A stretch of DNA of 64,000 nt from Cololabis saira. Its lineage: Eukaryota; Chordata; Actinopteri; Beloniformes; Belonidae. This document shows, piece by piece, positions 1 through 12,352 of the stretch. Numbering within the stretch: position 1 is the stretch's first letter; each line of letters begins with the position of its first letter. Where the stretch lies: assembly GCF_033807715.1 (NCBI RefSeq), contig NC_084587.1, forward strand, positions 28,895,017 to 28,959,016. The letters run 5' to 3'. The position numbers and the translations under genes were made by a program. Below the pieces are notes generated by a model that worked only from the letters and a program-made list of their open reading frames with translations, was not told the origin of the DNA and did not search any database.

Positions 1-560
1 TAATACCGGCAGCAACGATGGGTTCCTTTCCTCTCGAAAACCCAAGAGTTTATCTATGAGCCAGGCAAAGCCAGGCAAAGCTGTCCAAAGAAAGAAATCC
101 TTCCATGGAAGAAAAGTCCTGGTGCAAAAACTGGACCAAAATACTGGATCAATTTCTCCTATTTGTGCTGACTCTGGCAGCATATTTAACACCGTCTAAA
201 TAGTTTAATAAGATGTTTTGATGGTCTGATGGTGTTCCAGATACCAGACTTTCATGATCAAACCTTAAATAACTAATCCGGTTCTATCATCATCCACCAC
301 CCCTTCTAAGGTGGTTTTGGCATTTAAAAGTTCAATCAGTTCAAGAGTCTCCTTCATCCTCCTTCAGCTGGGGTTGCTTAATGTTGTCACTGCATACTAC
401 AGGCTGACCTGTCAGCGGGGCCACTGGGGTACAGCAGCAGTGATGAGCAAAGGGAGAAATTAAAATGGGGTAATGGAGACAAACGCTAAAGGGGTCAGAA
501 TAATATCACCATTATTTAGAGTTGTAAGCAAATTCTTGGATTCTTCATTTCTTTGCAATC
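1..560. other. Left-edge spacer, no gene seen
   Basis: No open frame with splice signals or recognisable protein similarity was found on either strand. A short direct duplication (gccaggcaaa, twice) sits near position 62. Confidence 0.5.
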
Positions 561-574
561 CTTTTGAAAATAAT

Positions 575-805
575 TTTGTACTTTGAATTTTGTACTTTGT
601 ACTTTGTACTTTTTACTTTTGTACTTAAGTACATTTTACACCATGTACTTTTGGTACTTTATTATATTTAATTTGAGGTACTTTTATACTTTTACTTAAG
701 TAATGTTCTTAATGGGTATTTTTTACTTTTACTTAAGTAATTTTCAAGCAGAAAATTTGTACTTTTACTTAAGTACAACATTTTTGTACTTTTTCCACCT
801 CTGCA
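575..805. repeat. Degenerate tandem/interspersed TACTTT-rich repeat
   Basis: The stretch is built from variants of TTTGTACTTT and TTTTACTTAAGTA and ends in a phrase like tactttttccacctctgc. This phrase is familiar to me from dispersed repeats in fish genomes. The first part is a loose tandem array of GTACTTT; the rest is a diverged interspersed copy. Confidence 0.6.
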
Positions 806-961
806 TATTTGCTTTTAAACAAAATATGTGGCATTGAGGGTTTGGGGCTCTCAAAATCTGATCCCTTCATACTGTATGTACAGTTACAATTATTTATACT
901 TCTCTGTCATCTGCAGTTATTTTGTGCATCTCCCTTGAGATCAATGTGGTTTTCCCTTATT

Positions 962-1180
962 CACCAGTGTCTCCAGAGTATGTCCATCAGTCTTGTAAAT
1001 CACATGTCCCCATGCAGCAGCTGCAGCGTACCACTCACACTGTATATCCTCTTAGAAACCTGGTTGTCATAATCTACAAAGGACTGACTGGTTTTGGTGA
1101 AGTTCAGTTGGACCAGCACAAAGAAACTGACTTCATGCAGTTCATTTTGAACTTCACCACCAGTCGAGTGGCAAAAGCAT
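962..1180 (+). pseudogene. Decayed ICAM-like Ig exon (5' two thirds)
   Basis: The translated string around 970-1165 (YPLRNLVVIIYKG ... FILNFTTSR) lines up with the second Ig exon of the intact ICAM-like gene at 14000-14338 (APLRNLTVTFYKG ... FTWDFTASK). The acceptor region is similar (ccagtgtctccagag against ccacagagcctccag). The domain's cysteines and C-terminal part are missing here, and no intact neighbouring exons are present. I read it as an old, non-functional exon copy of a former ICAM paralogue. Confidence 0.6.
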
Positions 1181-1194
1181 AGATGGTGGTTTCT

Positions 1195-1350
1195 CAACCT
1201 TGCAGCTCCGCTTCAGAACTGCAAAGCTGAAGAATTTCCTCTTTAGACCCATAACTTGACGGTTCTTGTTTTTTGTTCCTCTTTGAAGCACTCGTTTCTC
1301 ACTTTCTGTGTCAGTTGGCAGCTATTGTACAGCGATATGTCTAAGAACTG
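1195..1350 (+). pseudogene. Possible second Ig-exon relic
   Basis: This segment resembles 14560-14700, in intron 3 of the intact ICAM-like gene: both contain a CA(T)AACTTGACxGTT phrase followed by a CTTCCT/CCTCTTTGAAGCAC-like stretch. Both lack a clean reading frame. They may be remains of the same lost Ig-domain exon in two neighbouring paralogues. Similarity is weak and was judged by eye. Confidence 0.3.
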
Positions 1351-2065
1351 TGGGTAAACAGTTTACCGATTAAGAAACAGTTTGCCGAAAAACAGGCAAA
1401 AAGCTGCCAAAGACAAAAAATGAAAGAACACACTCACCAGATCAACGAGATCTACATATACATCGGATACTTCGAAATCTCAGTGTAACATCCCAAAATG
1501 TTGTCCCACAATATCAGTGTGGCAGCATTTCAGAAACTCATTATCCACAGAAACTTGAGTTCCTCTCTGTTTCTCTTCATAAAGCTGAATTTCATCTGGC
1601 AATCAGGCTTATAAAGCCGATTTTGGAGGCGACATTGACAGGTGCTTTTATTGATTGGAGAGTCTAAAAATGGAGCTGCATTTCTATCTGAAAAGTACAT
1701 TGAGGATCCAAAGAAGGTTTTGTGTAGGCTAATCCAAAGATTAGTGTTACCATTTTTCTGCTGTTACTCATGCACTTCTCCACAGCCAAACTCTCCGAGT
1801 GCAACGCCGTGTTTGTGTCTGAGTATATCCTGCTTTACCTATCTGCTCTTCTCTGCAGTGTCTGCTTCCAGAAGGACAGGAATATGCTTTTGTTATTCAT
1901 GCAATGCGAGGCAGTCTTAATTATGTCGTGGTGTGTGATGATAAAACGGTGTGATCACAAGTAGTTAGTAGCAGGTTGGAGCTGCTGTTGGGTTAGCCAG
2001 AGATGAATGACTGGCAAACAGCGCTTTTCTCTAATGTTGTTTGTCGCATGATACGGATGTGGTAC

Positions 2066-2204
2066 GCACTTCACTCCCACTAAAGAAGATAATGAGATCC
2101 AGTTCTGGTGTGAAGCAGAGCTGGAACTGGGACCTGAAGGACCGCAGATCCCTCCAGTGGTGAAGTCAGGAAAGCTCACTGCCACAATTCACTGTGAGTC
2201 TGAT
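2066..2204 (+). pseudogene. Recent partial copy of ICAM-like exon 3 with its donor site
   Basis: Positions 2081-2204 match 14226-14349 with four mismatches in 124 bases (about 97%). The match covers the last third of the second Ig exon, the GTGAGT donor and a few intron bases. The frame is open ([13 protein letters not shown] ... SGKLTATIH), but the upstream two thirds of the exon does not join in frame. Either a recent partial duplication or gene conversion from the intact gene onto an older relic would explain it. Confidence 0.75.
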
Positions 2205-2565
2205 TTCAAGATAAAAATGTACACAATTTAGTTTTTGGTTCACTGGTCAAAGCTTTTATTTGTATTATTTTCTACTTCAGCAGGCAGTTATTTGTAGTTT
2301 TTTTTTTTTTAAACCAGCTACAAGAACTCTCAGTTATGCTATGGAAGAACTTCTAGCACCCAGAAAGTTATAAATGACAATACACTTGGCAATTTAACAA
2401 ATAAATTATAAAATAATGAATACGGTAATAAATTGAAAATGTCACACTGTATCATGCTTATATGGCTACTATAAATATATATTATATAATACTTATATAT
2501 AAATAAAATCTTGTTTTTTTTTTTACTCACTGGGATAACTGTAGCAGACGAACAGTAATTTAGTT
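2205..2565. other. AT-rich spacer
   Basis: A/T-rich sequence with a T-run near 2300 and an ATATATA stretch near 2475; no gene seen. Confidence 0.5.
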
Positions 2566-2880
2566 TCACAGGACAGAAACTTCTATTTCCCTGATCTGTT
2601 TGAAGATAAAATACCACAAATTACTCATTGAGATAATTGGATTTGAAACAGCATCCCAGTTTTTGAAGACAAAGCTGTCCCCATCAGACCAGTAAAACTT
2701 TGGATCCCCAAACAGACCGATCCAAGTCCAGTTCACGTGAGCCACCAGATTCTGAATTATTTGTTCCTCTGCATTGTTCCTCACAGTCGCCAGGTCCATG
2801 AAGTTCTCCCTGCAGTAACTCCAAGCACTAGACCAGTTCATCGTCACCCACAAAAATAAATTCAAGATTTTGCTGGGTCC
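2566..2880 (-). pseudogene. Isolated C-type-lectin-like domain exon
   Basis: Read on the minus strand, the frame gives NWSSAWSYCRENFMDLATV, then NNAEEQIIQNLV, then WTWIGLFGDPKFYWSDG and FKNWD. These are the successive landmarks of a C-type lectin domain (W..A..YCR...DLA, the E..I segment, WIGL, the W.W.DG-like stretch and NW). An acceptor (ccacag) ends at 2881. The C-terminal half is degenerate: after the NWDA motif the expected WSD..C and FIC strands are replaced by a run to a stop. It could be one exon of a multi-CTLD receptor gene mostly outside the window, but I see no partner exons, so a decayed exon is more likely. Confidence 0.55.
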
Positions 2881-3470
2881 CTGTGGTTAAACAGGATTTA
2901 GAACAGAGGGTTAAAATATTCACAGAACGAATTTCACAGAATGTCAAAATAATTATTCTCTCTTTAAAAATTGAAATATGAAAGATAATGAAGGCAGAGA
3001 AGACCGAAATGTAGAACCCGGCACGAGGTGAATAAAGAACCAAAAGGTCCTGAAAAACAAAATCTCAGAGGGTACAAATAATACTGAAAAAAAGATCAAA
3101 AATATAGTCTGAAAAGACTAAACAGGTTTGTGTAGAAGAGGGAAATCAGCAGAAGTCCAAACAGGTGTGAAGCAGGTAAAAACAAAAAAAAAACACTAAC
3201 AGAAGATCATGAAGGACCACCAGGTAGGCCAAAACAAAAGCCCTGCGTATAGTAGCTTAGTGGATCGGCTCCCCCTCCTAAACGACATACACTCAAGCAG
3301 TCTCAAGAAAAAGACCAGAAACACCCCGACCGACTGCTGAACCCCTGAACCCTACACTCCCCCACCTCCCCCACCCCAAGAACTCAGTGCAATATCAATC
3401 CACCCCCCCAAGGGCTGTGGCCTTTCACTCACCAGGAGTCTATATTGATCACATTCAAGAGTGGATGTGC
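2881..3470. other. Spacer without gene
   Basis: Contains A-rich tracts and a C-rich stretch near 3355-3415; no coding or RNA feature seen. Confidence 0.4.
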
Positions 3471-3474
3471 CAGA

Positions 3475-3675
3475 ATAGAGTATTGAACCAAGGAAGAAAG
3501 ATTAAAAGTCAGCTCTCAGCTTCAAGCAGTGAAGCTAAAAACCAATAGCCAAGCCAGAAATCTGGGAGTGGTTCTGGACTCAGATCTGAATTTTAACAGT
3601 CACATTGAGACTGTAATGAAGTCAGCCTATTATCACCTAAGGAACTTATCACCTATTATCACCTGAGGAGGATTA
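3475..3675 (+). mobile_element. LINE reverse-transcriptase C-terminal relic
   Basis: One plus-strand frame around 3555-3650 reads ARNLGVVLDSDLNF, then HIETVMKSAYYHLR. This is the segment just C-terminal to the polymerase core in fish L2/Rex-type non-LTR retrotransposons. Stops and frameshifts surround it, and the flanking sequence quickly becomes unrecognisable. Confidence 0.7.
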
Positions 3676-4129
3676 CAGTTTTTGCTTGAAAACTATAGAC
3701 ACATGCTTAAACCAAAGTAACATAACTTGAAGTTGTTGTTACTATACCTTAAACAAAGTGTAACCATAGCTCAAACAAAAGCGCTGCTTTGCTCTTTAGT
3801 TGCAATTCTGCAACACACTTGCTCCTAGACACTACACACTATTTCATACATAAGACATTTAGTTCAAAAATGAAATCTCAGGGTACCATTGGGAAAACAC
3901 ATCTATTGCACCATCATGCCAAACTGGGTCCCTATAATGCGCAACACATAATCACATTTCCAGATGCATGTTGAAACGTTTGTGTTTTCATATGTAACAA
4001 AGTGTGGTTTTTAAAAAGAAGTGTATCGTTTTTACAAGAGTGTTTAATTTTCCAAAGGATCTGTAGTGTTTTGCTAATCGGGTGTGTGGTTGTGCTAATA
4101 GTGTAGTGTTTTGAAAACACAGGCCCAGT

Positions 4130-4860
4130 TTTGAAAATCGTCCTTAAGCAATAAAAAAAAACCTGTAAACCGTTTCTTTTTAGTAAAGCCTATAGTTAGT
4201 GTAAACTCTAGTGTGTTAGCGCCAGTAGTCCCAGCTGCAGCTACAGGACAAGACTAAAACAGTCCATCTTTTAGGTAGCTTTGTTGTAGATATGCTGCTA
4301 TAGAGCTACGCTGCAGGGGAACGCCAACAGGATCCACTGAGCGGTGCCCGTCACCCCTCCTTCTCTTTCCTTTCTCAGTTATTAATTATAAGTATCTCAT
4401 AAACATAATTGTTCTCTATTGTTCTTGTAGTTTGTTGTGCTGGTCTGACCCCTCCTTTCCTCTTCTGTGCCTGTTTGCAGGTCATATCTACTCACATATC
4501 TACTGACATCCGGACTTGCAGTCCCGCCTTCTGACCACCTCAGTGTCTGCTGTCTAAATCTGTTTATATAGTCGTCTTGTAGTGTAGCGTCTCTTTTCCT
4601 GCTCTGCTCAGCTGGCCTCCGGCAGGAGGGAAGAAACCAGGTCCTGCTCAAGATGTCTTCCCTCCTAAAGGGGAGTTTTTCCTTGCCACTGTTTGGCTTA
4701 AGGTTTTTCACCAACTAGAGAAGTTTTTACCTTCCATTGTTTATGTTTACGCTTATGTAATAATTGCTCGGGGGTGTTCTGGGTCTCTGGAAAGCGTCTA
4801 GAGACAACTTCTGTTGTAATAGATGCTATATAAATAAAATGTAATTGAATTTGGTCAAGC
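4130..4860 (+). mobile_element. Non-LTR retrotransposon 3' region (fish LINE tail)
   Basis: The end of the block has the phrases gggagtttttccttgcca, ttctgggtctctgg, aaagcgtctagagacaa and atgctatataaataaaat. Together they form a 3' tail common in fish genomes. The upstream part, with pyrimidine-rich stretches at 4350-4700, is probably the same element's 3' untranslated region. It may belong with the reverse-transcriptase relic 500 bases upstream. A fragment of the same tail recurs at 11392. Confidence 0.65.
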
Positions 4861-6945
4861 ATTTGTCCAATTAGTTACCAAATCAGTTATCTTTAAGTCA
4901 TTTTATTAACCATATAATTACTTTAAAGTAATGAGATGGACCTTACAGAGACTTTTTACAGGTTCCAGCACATATTGGAGTAAAAAGGAATGACATTTAG
5001 AGGAAAACAGGATAAATGAGAAGCACTGGATGGAACAAGGGAGAACAGACAATTGTGTCGGATTTGGACACGCTTGTTTAGCATACCATTAATCAAAGAA
5101 AGGAATAACCTTGAGAAGACTGATTACCAAAGCAAAGATTAAACAGCCGAACATTAACTTAAAATGTAAAAGTTATCACATTTCTATTTTCAACAAGAAA
5201 TTCATCAATGGATTTAACTTTCTTTAGAAATTCTGTTTCTTCTCCAGCTCCCAAACAACTTCTGGGGTGTAGTCACTGATCATGTTTGTCATCATTCTTC
5301 CAGTTTCTACTGTTACATTTTCCCTGTCTGACACTCTCTACGACATTTCTTCTCTTATCTGATCCATGGTTAAACATCTTGTATTCTTCTCCAATTCTTC
5401 CAGCCTGGCTGCATTTCCTCCTGGTTTCTTGGACACACCTTCCTTATTTTAATATCAGAAAGCTCTCTATCCTTAAAAGATGTAAACAGAAAAAAAGCCA
5501 AAGGTAAATCCAGTATGAAGTCCATGAAAGATAAACCCATTCATGCTCACATGCAATAACTCACATCTTCAGTTGGTGAAGAGTGAAGGTAAAAGGTAAA
5601 GGCAGCTGGGCAAAGCTCCATATCCAAATTATGTCAAAAGTAAAGGGTAGAAAAGTTTATGTTATTACAGGACCACTTCCAAAATTAGAGTGCCAGCTTT
5701 TCTTTCTAAATCCTTTTGGTAATGCATCAACTCATCCCTTAACTTAAACTTTATTTTCTCTTAAAGACGATCATGATAAATTCCAAAGTGTAGATGTGTG
5801 AGGTTGATGGAAAATCATCAAAAAGACTTGACAACAGGAAAAGGCACTTCTTCACAATATTTGGGGAGAGGAATGTTAATATTTATCCAATAATGCTGTG
5901 ACAGCTTTTCTTATACTTAAAATATTTGCCTATTCTTATTTATTTCTATTTTTTGGAGTATTGAATTACAAATACCAACAATTCTGACATTTATGCGGTT
6001 GTCTCTGTCTTGATATCTTAAAAGCCTTCAGTTTTATAAAGGTGTGTGGACTATTTTTACTTATATTTTTGACATGTTACTCAACAAGCTGACATGTTCA
6101 TTGAACAGATCCAGCTCTTATCACGCTGAATTCTTACAGTCAGATGTCGGTACCAGCCTCCCCAAAAACCAGTAGAGGAGAATGGGGTAAGTAGTGTCAT
6201 TTTAAAAGTTTTTTAGTGCCTTTAAAGCAAGGGGATTACAGCAAAGCCTCCAACTAAAATTGGTACATAGTTTAGGATGCTGTGCATCTCTGGGAACAAT
6301 CATTTTGAATCTAAAGTAAACTGTATGAGAAATATAGCTTTTGAAAAAAAAGTGGTTTTGTGGCCTCCGAGCTGAGTACTGGGTCAGACACTAGTAGTTG
6401 GTATTCATGACGTCACCATATTCTGTTATCCTTTTCACACAATCATCCGCCAATCTGTCTGACATAGTTTTCCCATGCTTTTTCTTGTTGCATACTATAA
6501 AAATATTTTTACACTATGTTCAATGCCTGTTTAGGTAACTTTCCCCAATTTCTAATATATTTATCATAATTTTGCCTCAACTTTCTCCTTTGCTTCTTTT
6601 AACCTCTACTTTTTGTTTGCACTGAGTATATATTGACCAAGAGAATGTGGGTGCCCAAAAGAAAACAACATGCCACATGTTAAACCATGGCTGTTCCTTG
6701 TAAACTGTGAAATTGTTTTGATCCTACTCTAACATCTAAGTCATCTAATATTTTAGCAATCTGCCCTTCCTATGGCAACAAGCTGCACAGAGAAATCCAA
6801 TAAGAGATGGAGCACTAACCTAAAAAAAAAGAAAAAAGGGCTTTGGACAGTGAGTTTGAGGAATCAGTCATCAGTACAATGCAATACAATTCTTTCCTCA
6901 GTCTGAAGAAGTTGCTTTCCAAGTTCACCAGCAGGGGGAGCCATA
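4861..6945. other. Spacer without recognisable gene
   Basis: AT-rich sequence with only short open frames that lack splice context or protein similarity I can name. Confidence 0.5.
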
Positions 6946-6949
6946 GACA

Positions 6950-7165
6950 AACATGAAGAAGACAGTGGAAACCTATAAAACAGAAAGTGGAAGCCAAAGA
7001 GACTCAAAATGTGGTAGGTGTCGAAAAGTGAAACACAGGAACTTGGAAATGTGCCCAGCTATGAATTTCACATGCAACAAGGACAAAAAGGTCAGGAAAT
7101 GGGAAAAGAAATGTCACCATAAGTTCCTATGTCTAAGGCTGAAACCAAATATGCAGAGATAGAGA
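6950..7165 (+). mobile_element. Degenerate retroelement Gag-like zinc-knuckle fragment
   Basis: A 69-codon frame contains CGRCRKVKHRNLEMCPA followed by a damaged second unit (TCNKDKKVRKWEKKC). The first unit has the spacing C-x2-C-x4-H-x5-C. In the second one, expected knuckle positions are lost. Paired knuckles joined by a CPA-type linker are typical of nucleocapsid regions in Gypsy-like LTR retrotransposons. No flanking LTR or polymerase was found, so it is an isolated, inactive relic. Confidence 0.45.
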
Positions 7166-10100
7166 AGAAATGTTTGGCGAGTGTATGGGCCTGTGAAAGG
7201 TTTGAGAGGTACCTGTGTGGCCTTTAACCTATAAATTAGTCTCACTCTCAGTCTCACTGACCGTAAACTGAGACTCTAAAGATAGCTACAGTGTCAGACC
7301 ACAACCTACAGAGAGGCTTGCAGAAAAAAGTCAGGGTGCCAAGAGTAAATGTAATGTGCCAGAGGCAATCAAGGAGTACTTTCCTATTAAGAATACAATG
7401 AGATCAGAGGAAGCCGGATGGTGATTGTAGATGTGGTGAGAGCAGAGATCGTACACATGATTGTTGTGTGTGTTTCCGTTGCCCTGGTTACGCTGCAGTT
7501 GTTACAACTTCTAGGGGGGGTAAAAGAGTAAAAAATAAAAAATATGTATATTTACAATATATAGACAGTATATGTACATTGCAATGGAAATAAAAAGTTG
7601 TGCGAAGGAAAAGAAAAACAGTGCAAAAAAAAGCAGGTAGAATGAGTGTGAGGTAGACAGATATTGCATAGATATCTGACTGGCCTTGGAGAAGACTTGC
7701 CATTGACAAATGTGATCATAACAAACACACTTAACGTTGTGTCCAGACTATTTCCTTGAGATACTCTGGGTTTACTTTAAATTTAAGGCAGTGTTAGTGA
7801 GACAAGGCTGTCCAGATGAGGTTTTATCTCTTAAAGAGCCTTAATTCTTATGGCATGAGTTTAAGAAGCATGCTGCATGCCAGTGAAGCTGCATCATCAA
7901 AAGACTTTGGGTAACACCCACTGTCATCAACAGGAATAGTGCCACACTACACTCTTATTCCAGGGAAACACCCAGGAAGAAAAATTCAGATGCGTCGTAC
8001 TGTACAACAGGCTCCTGTAACAGATGTATTCAGGACGCTAATCTCGGCCAGTAAGGGTTTTGTAACGCTGGGCTATTGGATGCTGGTTATTGTATGCGAA
8101 GATGGCAAAATGAAATAATTCCCAAAATGATGGAGAATCTCTTTAAATGTGCAACTTGACATAATCACGTAATACATAATTTTGCAGTTTTAGGTGTAAT
8201 TAATTCCTCCACTAATTTCCAATAATTGATTGTATACTTACAGGCTAACCAACATCATTTAATCTTCAAATGGCATTAATGTCATGTTTATGCCACTTAA
8301 GCCTGGGCATGGTGAACCTCTGACAAAATTCCTGCCATCTCTCCATTTATTTTAATTCTCTCTGGGGGCAGAGCAATGCTGGCTCAAGTGTCCAGCGGAA
8401 ATGAGAAAAGAGGGCCAGAGGTAGAAATGAAGGAGGATTTGGACTATGCATAAGAAGAGTTTACAGTGATATCTCGAGACAATACACTTTCTATGATGTA
8501 TTTGCATATAAAGGTCAAGAATATAAGTAAATTGCCCTTTTAGCAAGGTCAGACTGAAAGGGAAGTGGACATGAGAACAGGAAACCAAACAAGCAGACTC
8601 ATGATGGTGCTGTGAATCAGTTAAAATGATCAATTTTTCTGTTTTAAATTCAGTGAATATAAGTGGATGGATGGATTTCTGCACACAATCTTACTTTCCC
8701 AAAAGAAAATGCACATCTGAAACTTGAGTACAAGTCGGCCTCTCAGTGACTCTTAACAGAGCAGGATATACTTCTCTTTTTCTTTTGTGTGTTTTTTGCA
8801 GAACTGGAAACTTGACTCAATGAATCTTGACTAAATTGAAGTAGCCTATGTCAGAGTATTTCTCATTTTGGAAAGTCCTGGTGTAAACATAAAGATGAAA
8901 AAAATGGTAAATGTGTAGGTTTCCATTAATGTTGCGGATTCCGTGGTGTAGGTTTAATACTTTCTTTCAATAAGCAGCGGAGCATGAGTTCAGTTCAGCA
9001 TTGGAAGACGTCACCTCTGTCAATGTAAAAGAGAAACGTGACCATTGAAGCCTGAAATCCATATTTGCAAATCCTGCCTTGGTCTCTCCCAAAGAGAATT
9101 TAAAGTAGCCTATATGAAATGATCCATGTGTTGTCCAGATTTCTATCCTTTCATTTTAAGAGACAGAAGACGAAAGGAAGTGTTTCAGAGGAAGTACGGA
9201 ATATTTCTGCTATGCTGTTGGAATAGTTCCCCCTGACAGGCTCTGGTGACCCTAACTGAATTTGTGTTGGTGGTGTGACTCATATCTGAAGGTAAAAATT
9301 CACCAATGACTTACTTACAATGACTAACTTGAGAATAGAAGCAGTGGGCATGTGCTCACTGTGTTTAAATAATTTGAAAGGCTTTGAAATAAGACAGAAA
9401 ATTGTTAGGAAATCCAATCCTAACTTTCACTTTCATATTCACGGCACTGTGACCTTAGAGGATAATGATAGCATTTACCACAAGAGTCATCATTGCTTCT
9501 ATAAATAGCTCATAAGCAGCACTGTTGGCAGGTAATGTGTGATCAGGGAGTCTCAGGAGTCAGTTAAGTTTATCAGCAAGACAGCGGATAGTTTACACTC
9601 AACTTGTAAAACCAAAAAATTCTGGTTTTGTGTATTCTGGCTTGAACAGGAAAGGCTCTGGATCTTCTGGCACCATCTGACGACCATGTGCCCACAAAGT
9701 CGGCTATAGTTAGACATGCACACTGATGATTGAAGTTAAAACAGGGTTCTGTATGCTATCGCTGCACCAACATAGGGGCATTTTGCTAAAATGAACAAAT
9801 AATTAAACATCTCAAATCTCCTTTGTAAAATAACAGACACACTCAATTTAAAGTTTTAAATTGATTTTTTCCTGGCTTTTGAGGTTGATACATTTTATAA
9901 GGTCTGAACAGTCCTTTGGGAAAAGAGAAGCTTAAAACAATTCCTGTAAAGAAGACAGGGTAAACAATGTGATAAAAAGTAGTTTCTGATTACCGTACTT
10001 TATTCAGGAAGCTGACTTGTTGGAATCAAAGTTGAGAAAGGAGAAGGGTTGATTGGAAAAGAATGACTAAATCATAGACGTAATAGAACTGGGAATGGCT

Positions 10101-10220
10101 TTGTTTATTCATAAGATATGATCAGCATCAACTAAATAACGGCAAAGAAATATCTTTATCCAGAGTTGTAAAATGATTTTGTCTTCATGTGAGGAGTAGA
10201 ATTGCAGCTATACACACACA
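7166..10220. other. Spacer without recognisable gene
   Basis: Only short, unsupported open frames. Positions 7500-7690 are A-rich and may be the reverse-oriented tail of a dispersed repeat like that at 26770. Confidence 0.45.
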
Positions 10221-10224
10221 CTAC

Positions 10225-10388
10225 GATGATGGCATAGTCCTTCAAAACATCGGGTTCATCACAGCTGATCAGCACAGGTTTTACGTTAAATGCCCTTCCT
10301 GATGCAACCCTGCAAGCACGGGGAGAGAGGACTTGAACCCCAGATTCACAAAAGGAAAGTCTGACGCTCCACCAACCGAGCTCAGTTC
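10225..10388 (-). mobile_element. tRNA-derived SINE copy
   Basis: Read on the minus strand, the unit starts with a tRNA-like head. It has an A-box-like GGTTGGTGGAGCG and a B-box-like GGGTTCAAGTCC about 40 bases further on, followed by a body ending in the reverse complement of ggttttacgttaaatgcc and cttcctgatgcaaccc. This body is shared with the fragment at 60800-60890 and is familiar from fish SINEs. The head does not fold into a full cloverleaf with an acceptor stem, so it is not a tRNA gene. Confidence 0.65.
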
Positions 10389-11150
10389 CTTAAAGACTTC
10401 TTAGGCAGTATGATACCAAATGTTATTGTTACTCAAAATAGATTTTAACCAGTTTGTTTTCAAAAGTACCATGTATACCATTAGAATCAATGGAAAAAAA
10501 AAACATTTGCCTTTTATTTTGCCAAATCTTTGATTGCTAATTGTAAGCAGACTTCTTTTACTGGCCTTTTATCTTTCCTGTTTAATGAATCCTGGTGAGC
10601 TTCTTTTTTTAAAATCCAAATTAATTTGAAATGTATTTGCTGATTTAAAAAAAACAAACTTAAAGAATATTTTTTAAGCATGCTTTATATACAGTACACA
10701 CGACAGGATGCTTTGAATAAATAAAAATCAACTTGATAAGCGCCATCTCTCTGTAGAAAAGTGGAATGTTGTGTATCCTGTCATAGTCAAATCTCCCCCT
10801 GAATCTACTCTCAGATAATGACTTTTTTTTTGTTGGTGTTGTCATTGCAAATGACACATACTGAAAGGTATTTGGTGCACATGCATGTCAATTCATATGG
10901 CTGTGATGTTCACGTGAAACTCTTATGTTGGACACCGACTAAACCAGCTGGCTGAGGCTTCGCAGAGATAATCAAACAGCTCCTGTCACCATATACTCTC
11001 GTACACGCCTCGAGTTCCCCACCATCGTCCCACTACCGCCAGCCCCAGCGACTACTACAGCAGCACTCAAGTACTTTGAAGAACTGCTCTGAAGTCACAT
11101 CCTATCATTTCTCACATGAGCTCCTGTGAGGAAGTGACGTGAAGCAGCAG
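10389..11150. other. Spacer without gene
   Basis: No gene or element recognised; A/T-rich to 10870, then ordinary composition. Confidence 0.4.
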
Positions 11151-11188
11151 AATCTTGTGAGCTCATGTGACGTCTGACTCACAAGATT
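11151..11188. repeat. Perfect 11-bp inverted repeat
   Basis: AATCTTGTGAG at 11151-11161 is the exact reverse complement of CTCACAAGATT at 11178-11188, with a 16-base loop that contains TGACGTC. No element boundary or gene is associated with it. Confidence 0.6.
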
Positions 11189-11384
11189 CCTGTATGAGTG
11201 GACGGGGTCACCCTGGTCACACTCTGTTTGAACTGGTAAAACGAGGCAGAAGATACAGAATAATTCAAAACAACGACAACAAACCTCAAAAACCAATTTT
11301 ATCTGAGATCCATACAAGCATTAAGTGCTGCTAAAATGTTTAATCTCATATTTTCATAGTGTATGTTTTGGGCAGTATAGCCTA

Positions 11385-11458
11385 CATATCATAAGGGGGA
11401 GTTTTTCCTTGCCACTGTTTGGCTTAAGGCTTTTCTCCCTATAGGGGAGTTTTTACCT
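11385..11458 (+). mobile_element. Fragment of LINE 3' tail
   Basis: The phrase gggagtttttccttgcca ctgtttggcttaagg is shared with the copy near 4672. The fragment then breaks off with a partial internal duplication of aggggagttttt. Confidence 0.55.
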
Positions 11459-11929
11459 GAAACTTAAGAAATAATGATCAATTCAGAAGTTAGTTTTCTT
11501 GTTGGCTTTTAATTTTTCAAAGCTTCTTCAACTGTGAGCAGAGTTATTGCGATCCAATGAGCCAGTCACTTTTGCAGATATCTGTGACATCACAGATCAT
11601 CTCTGTTCCCATCCATGGTCACATCACTGAAGATATTCTGTTTCACTCAGGAAGGGAGCACAACTTTAAAAAACTGGCATCAAAACAAACAAAGAGGTGG
11701 AGCTAAGTGAATGGCTCCAGCCCCTAAAGAAAGCTGCTATGATTACCGAGCTCTTATACTGTATATGTATGCTAAAGCTGTATATGTATGCTAAAGCTGA
11801 ATGTAAGACGATTTACACACTGGATGACTCTGATTTATTAGGCTCTTCTTGGCTTGGTTCCTGGTTATTTATGTTTGATTCTTCAGAGAACTAATAGCAA
11901 CTATGCTTTAAAATCAAATTACATTTTGC

Positions 11930-12352
11930 ACCTGGCTGTTCCTCGTGTTCGGACTAACTTGGGGGAAAAAAAGCTTTTAGTTTCTCTGCACCCTCTGCTT
12001 GGAATATCCTCCAATTTGAACTGAAAATGCCTGAACTTATTTCACTTGAAGCGTTTTGCTCTTTTCTAAAAGGCCCACAACGAGAATCCTTTCGGCAGTG
12101 ACTGTGTTTTTAAACTACATGTGCCTGTGTTTTTTAAATTATTACTGAAGTTGTTGTTCTCTACATGTTACTGAAGTCACCACTACTGCACTTTATCTGC
12201 TAAAACAGTTTGCACTCTCATTTTAATGTTTATTTTGTGATTGCTGTTATTTGTGGACGTATGCTGCTGCCTTCCTTGGCCAGGTCACCCTTGTGAAAGA
12301 GGTCTTGATCTCAATGGGTCTTTTATCTGGTTAAATAAAGGTGAAATAAAAA
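11930..12352 (+). mobile_element. LINE ORF2 C-terminus and 3' tail
   Basis: A plus-strand frame near 11945-12075 reads VRTNLGGKKAFSFSAPSAW, then NILQFELKMPELISLEAF. It matches the extreme C-terminal motif (VRT.LGKKAF.FSAP.AWN.LQ) of fish non-LTR retrotransposon ORF2 proteins. The 3' part has gccaggtcacccttgtgaaa, gatctcaatgggtctt and ctggttaaataaaggtgaaa, the usual tail of the same kind of element. The element is truncated at its 5' end and carries stops. Confidence 0.75.

Noticed and set aside
10300..10385. Possible tRNA gene on the minus strand (A- and B-box-like motifs)
   Set aside because: No acceptor stem or full cloverleaf, and the sequence continues into a SINE body shared with 60800.
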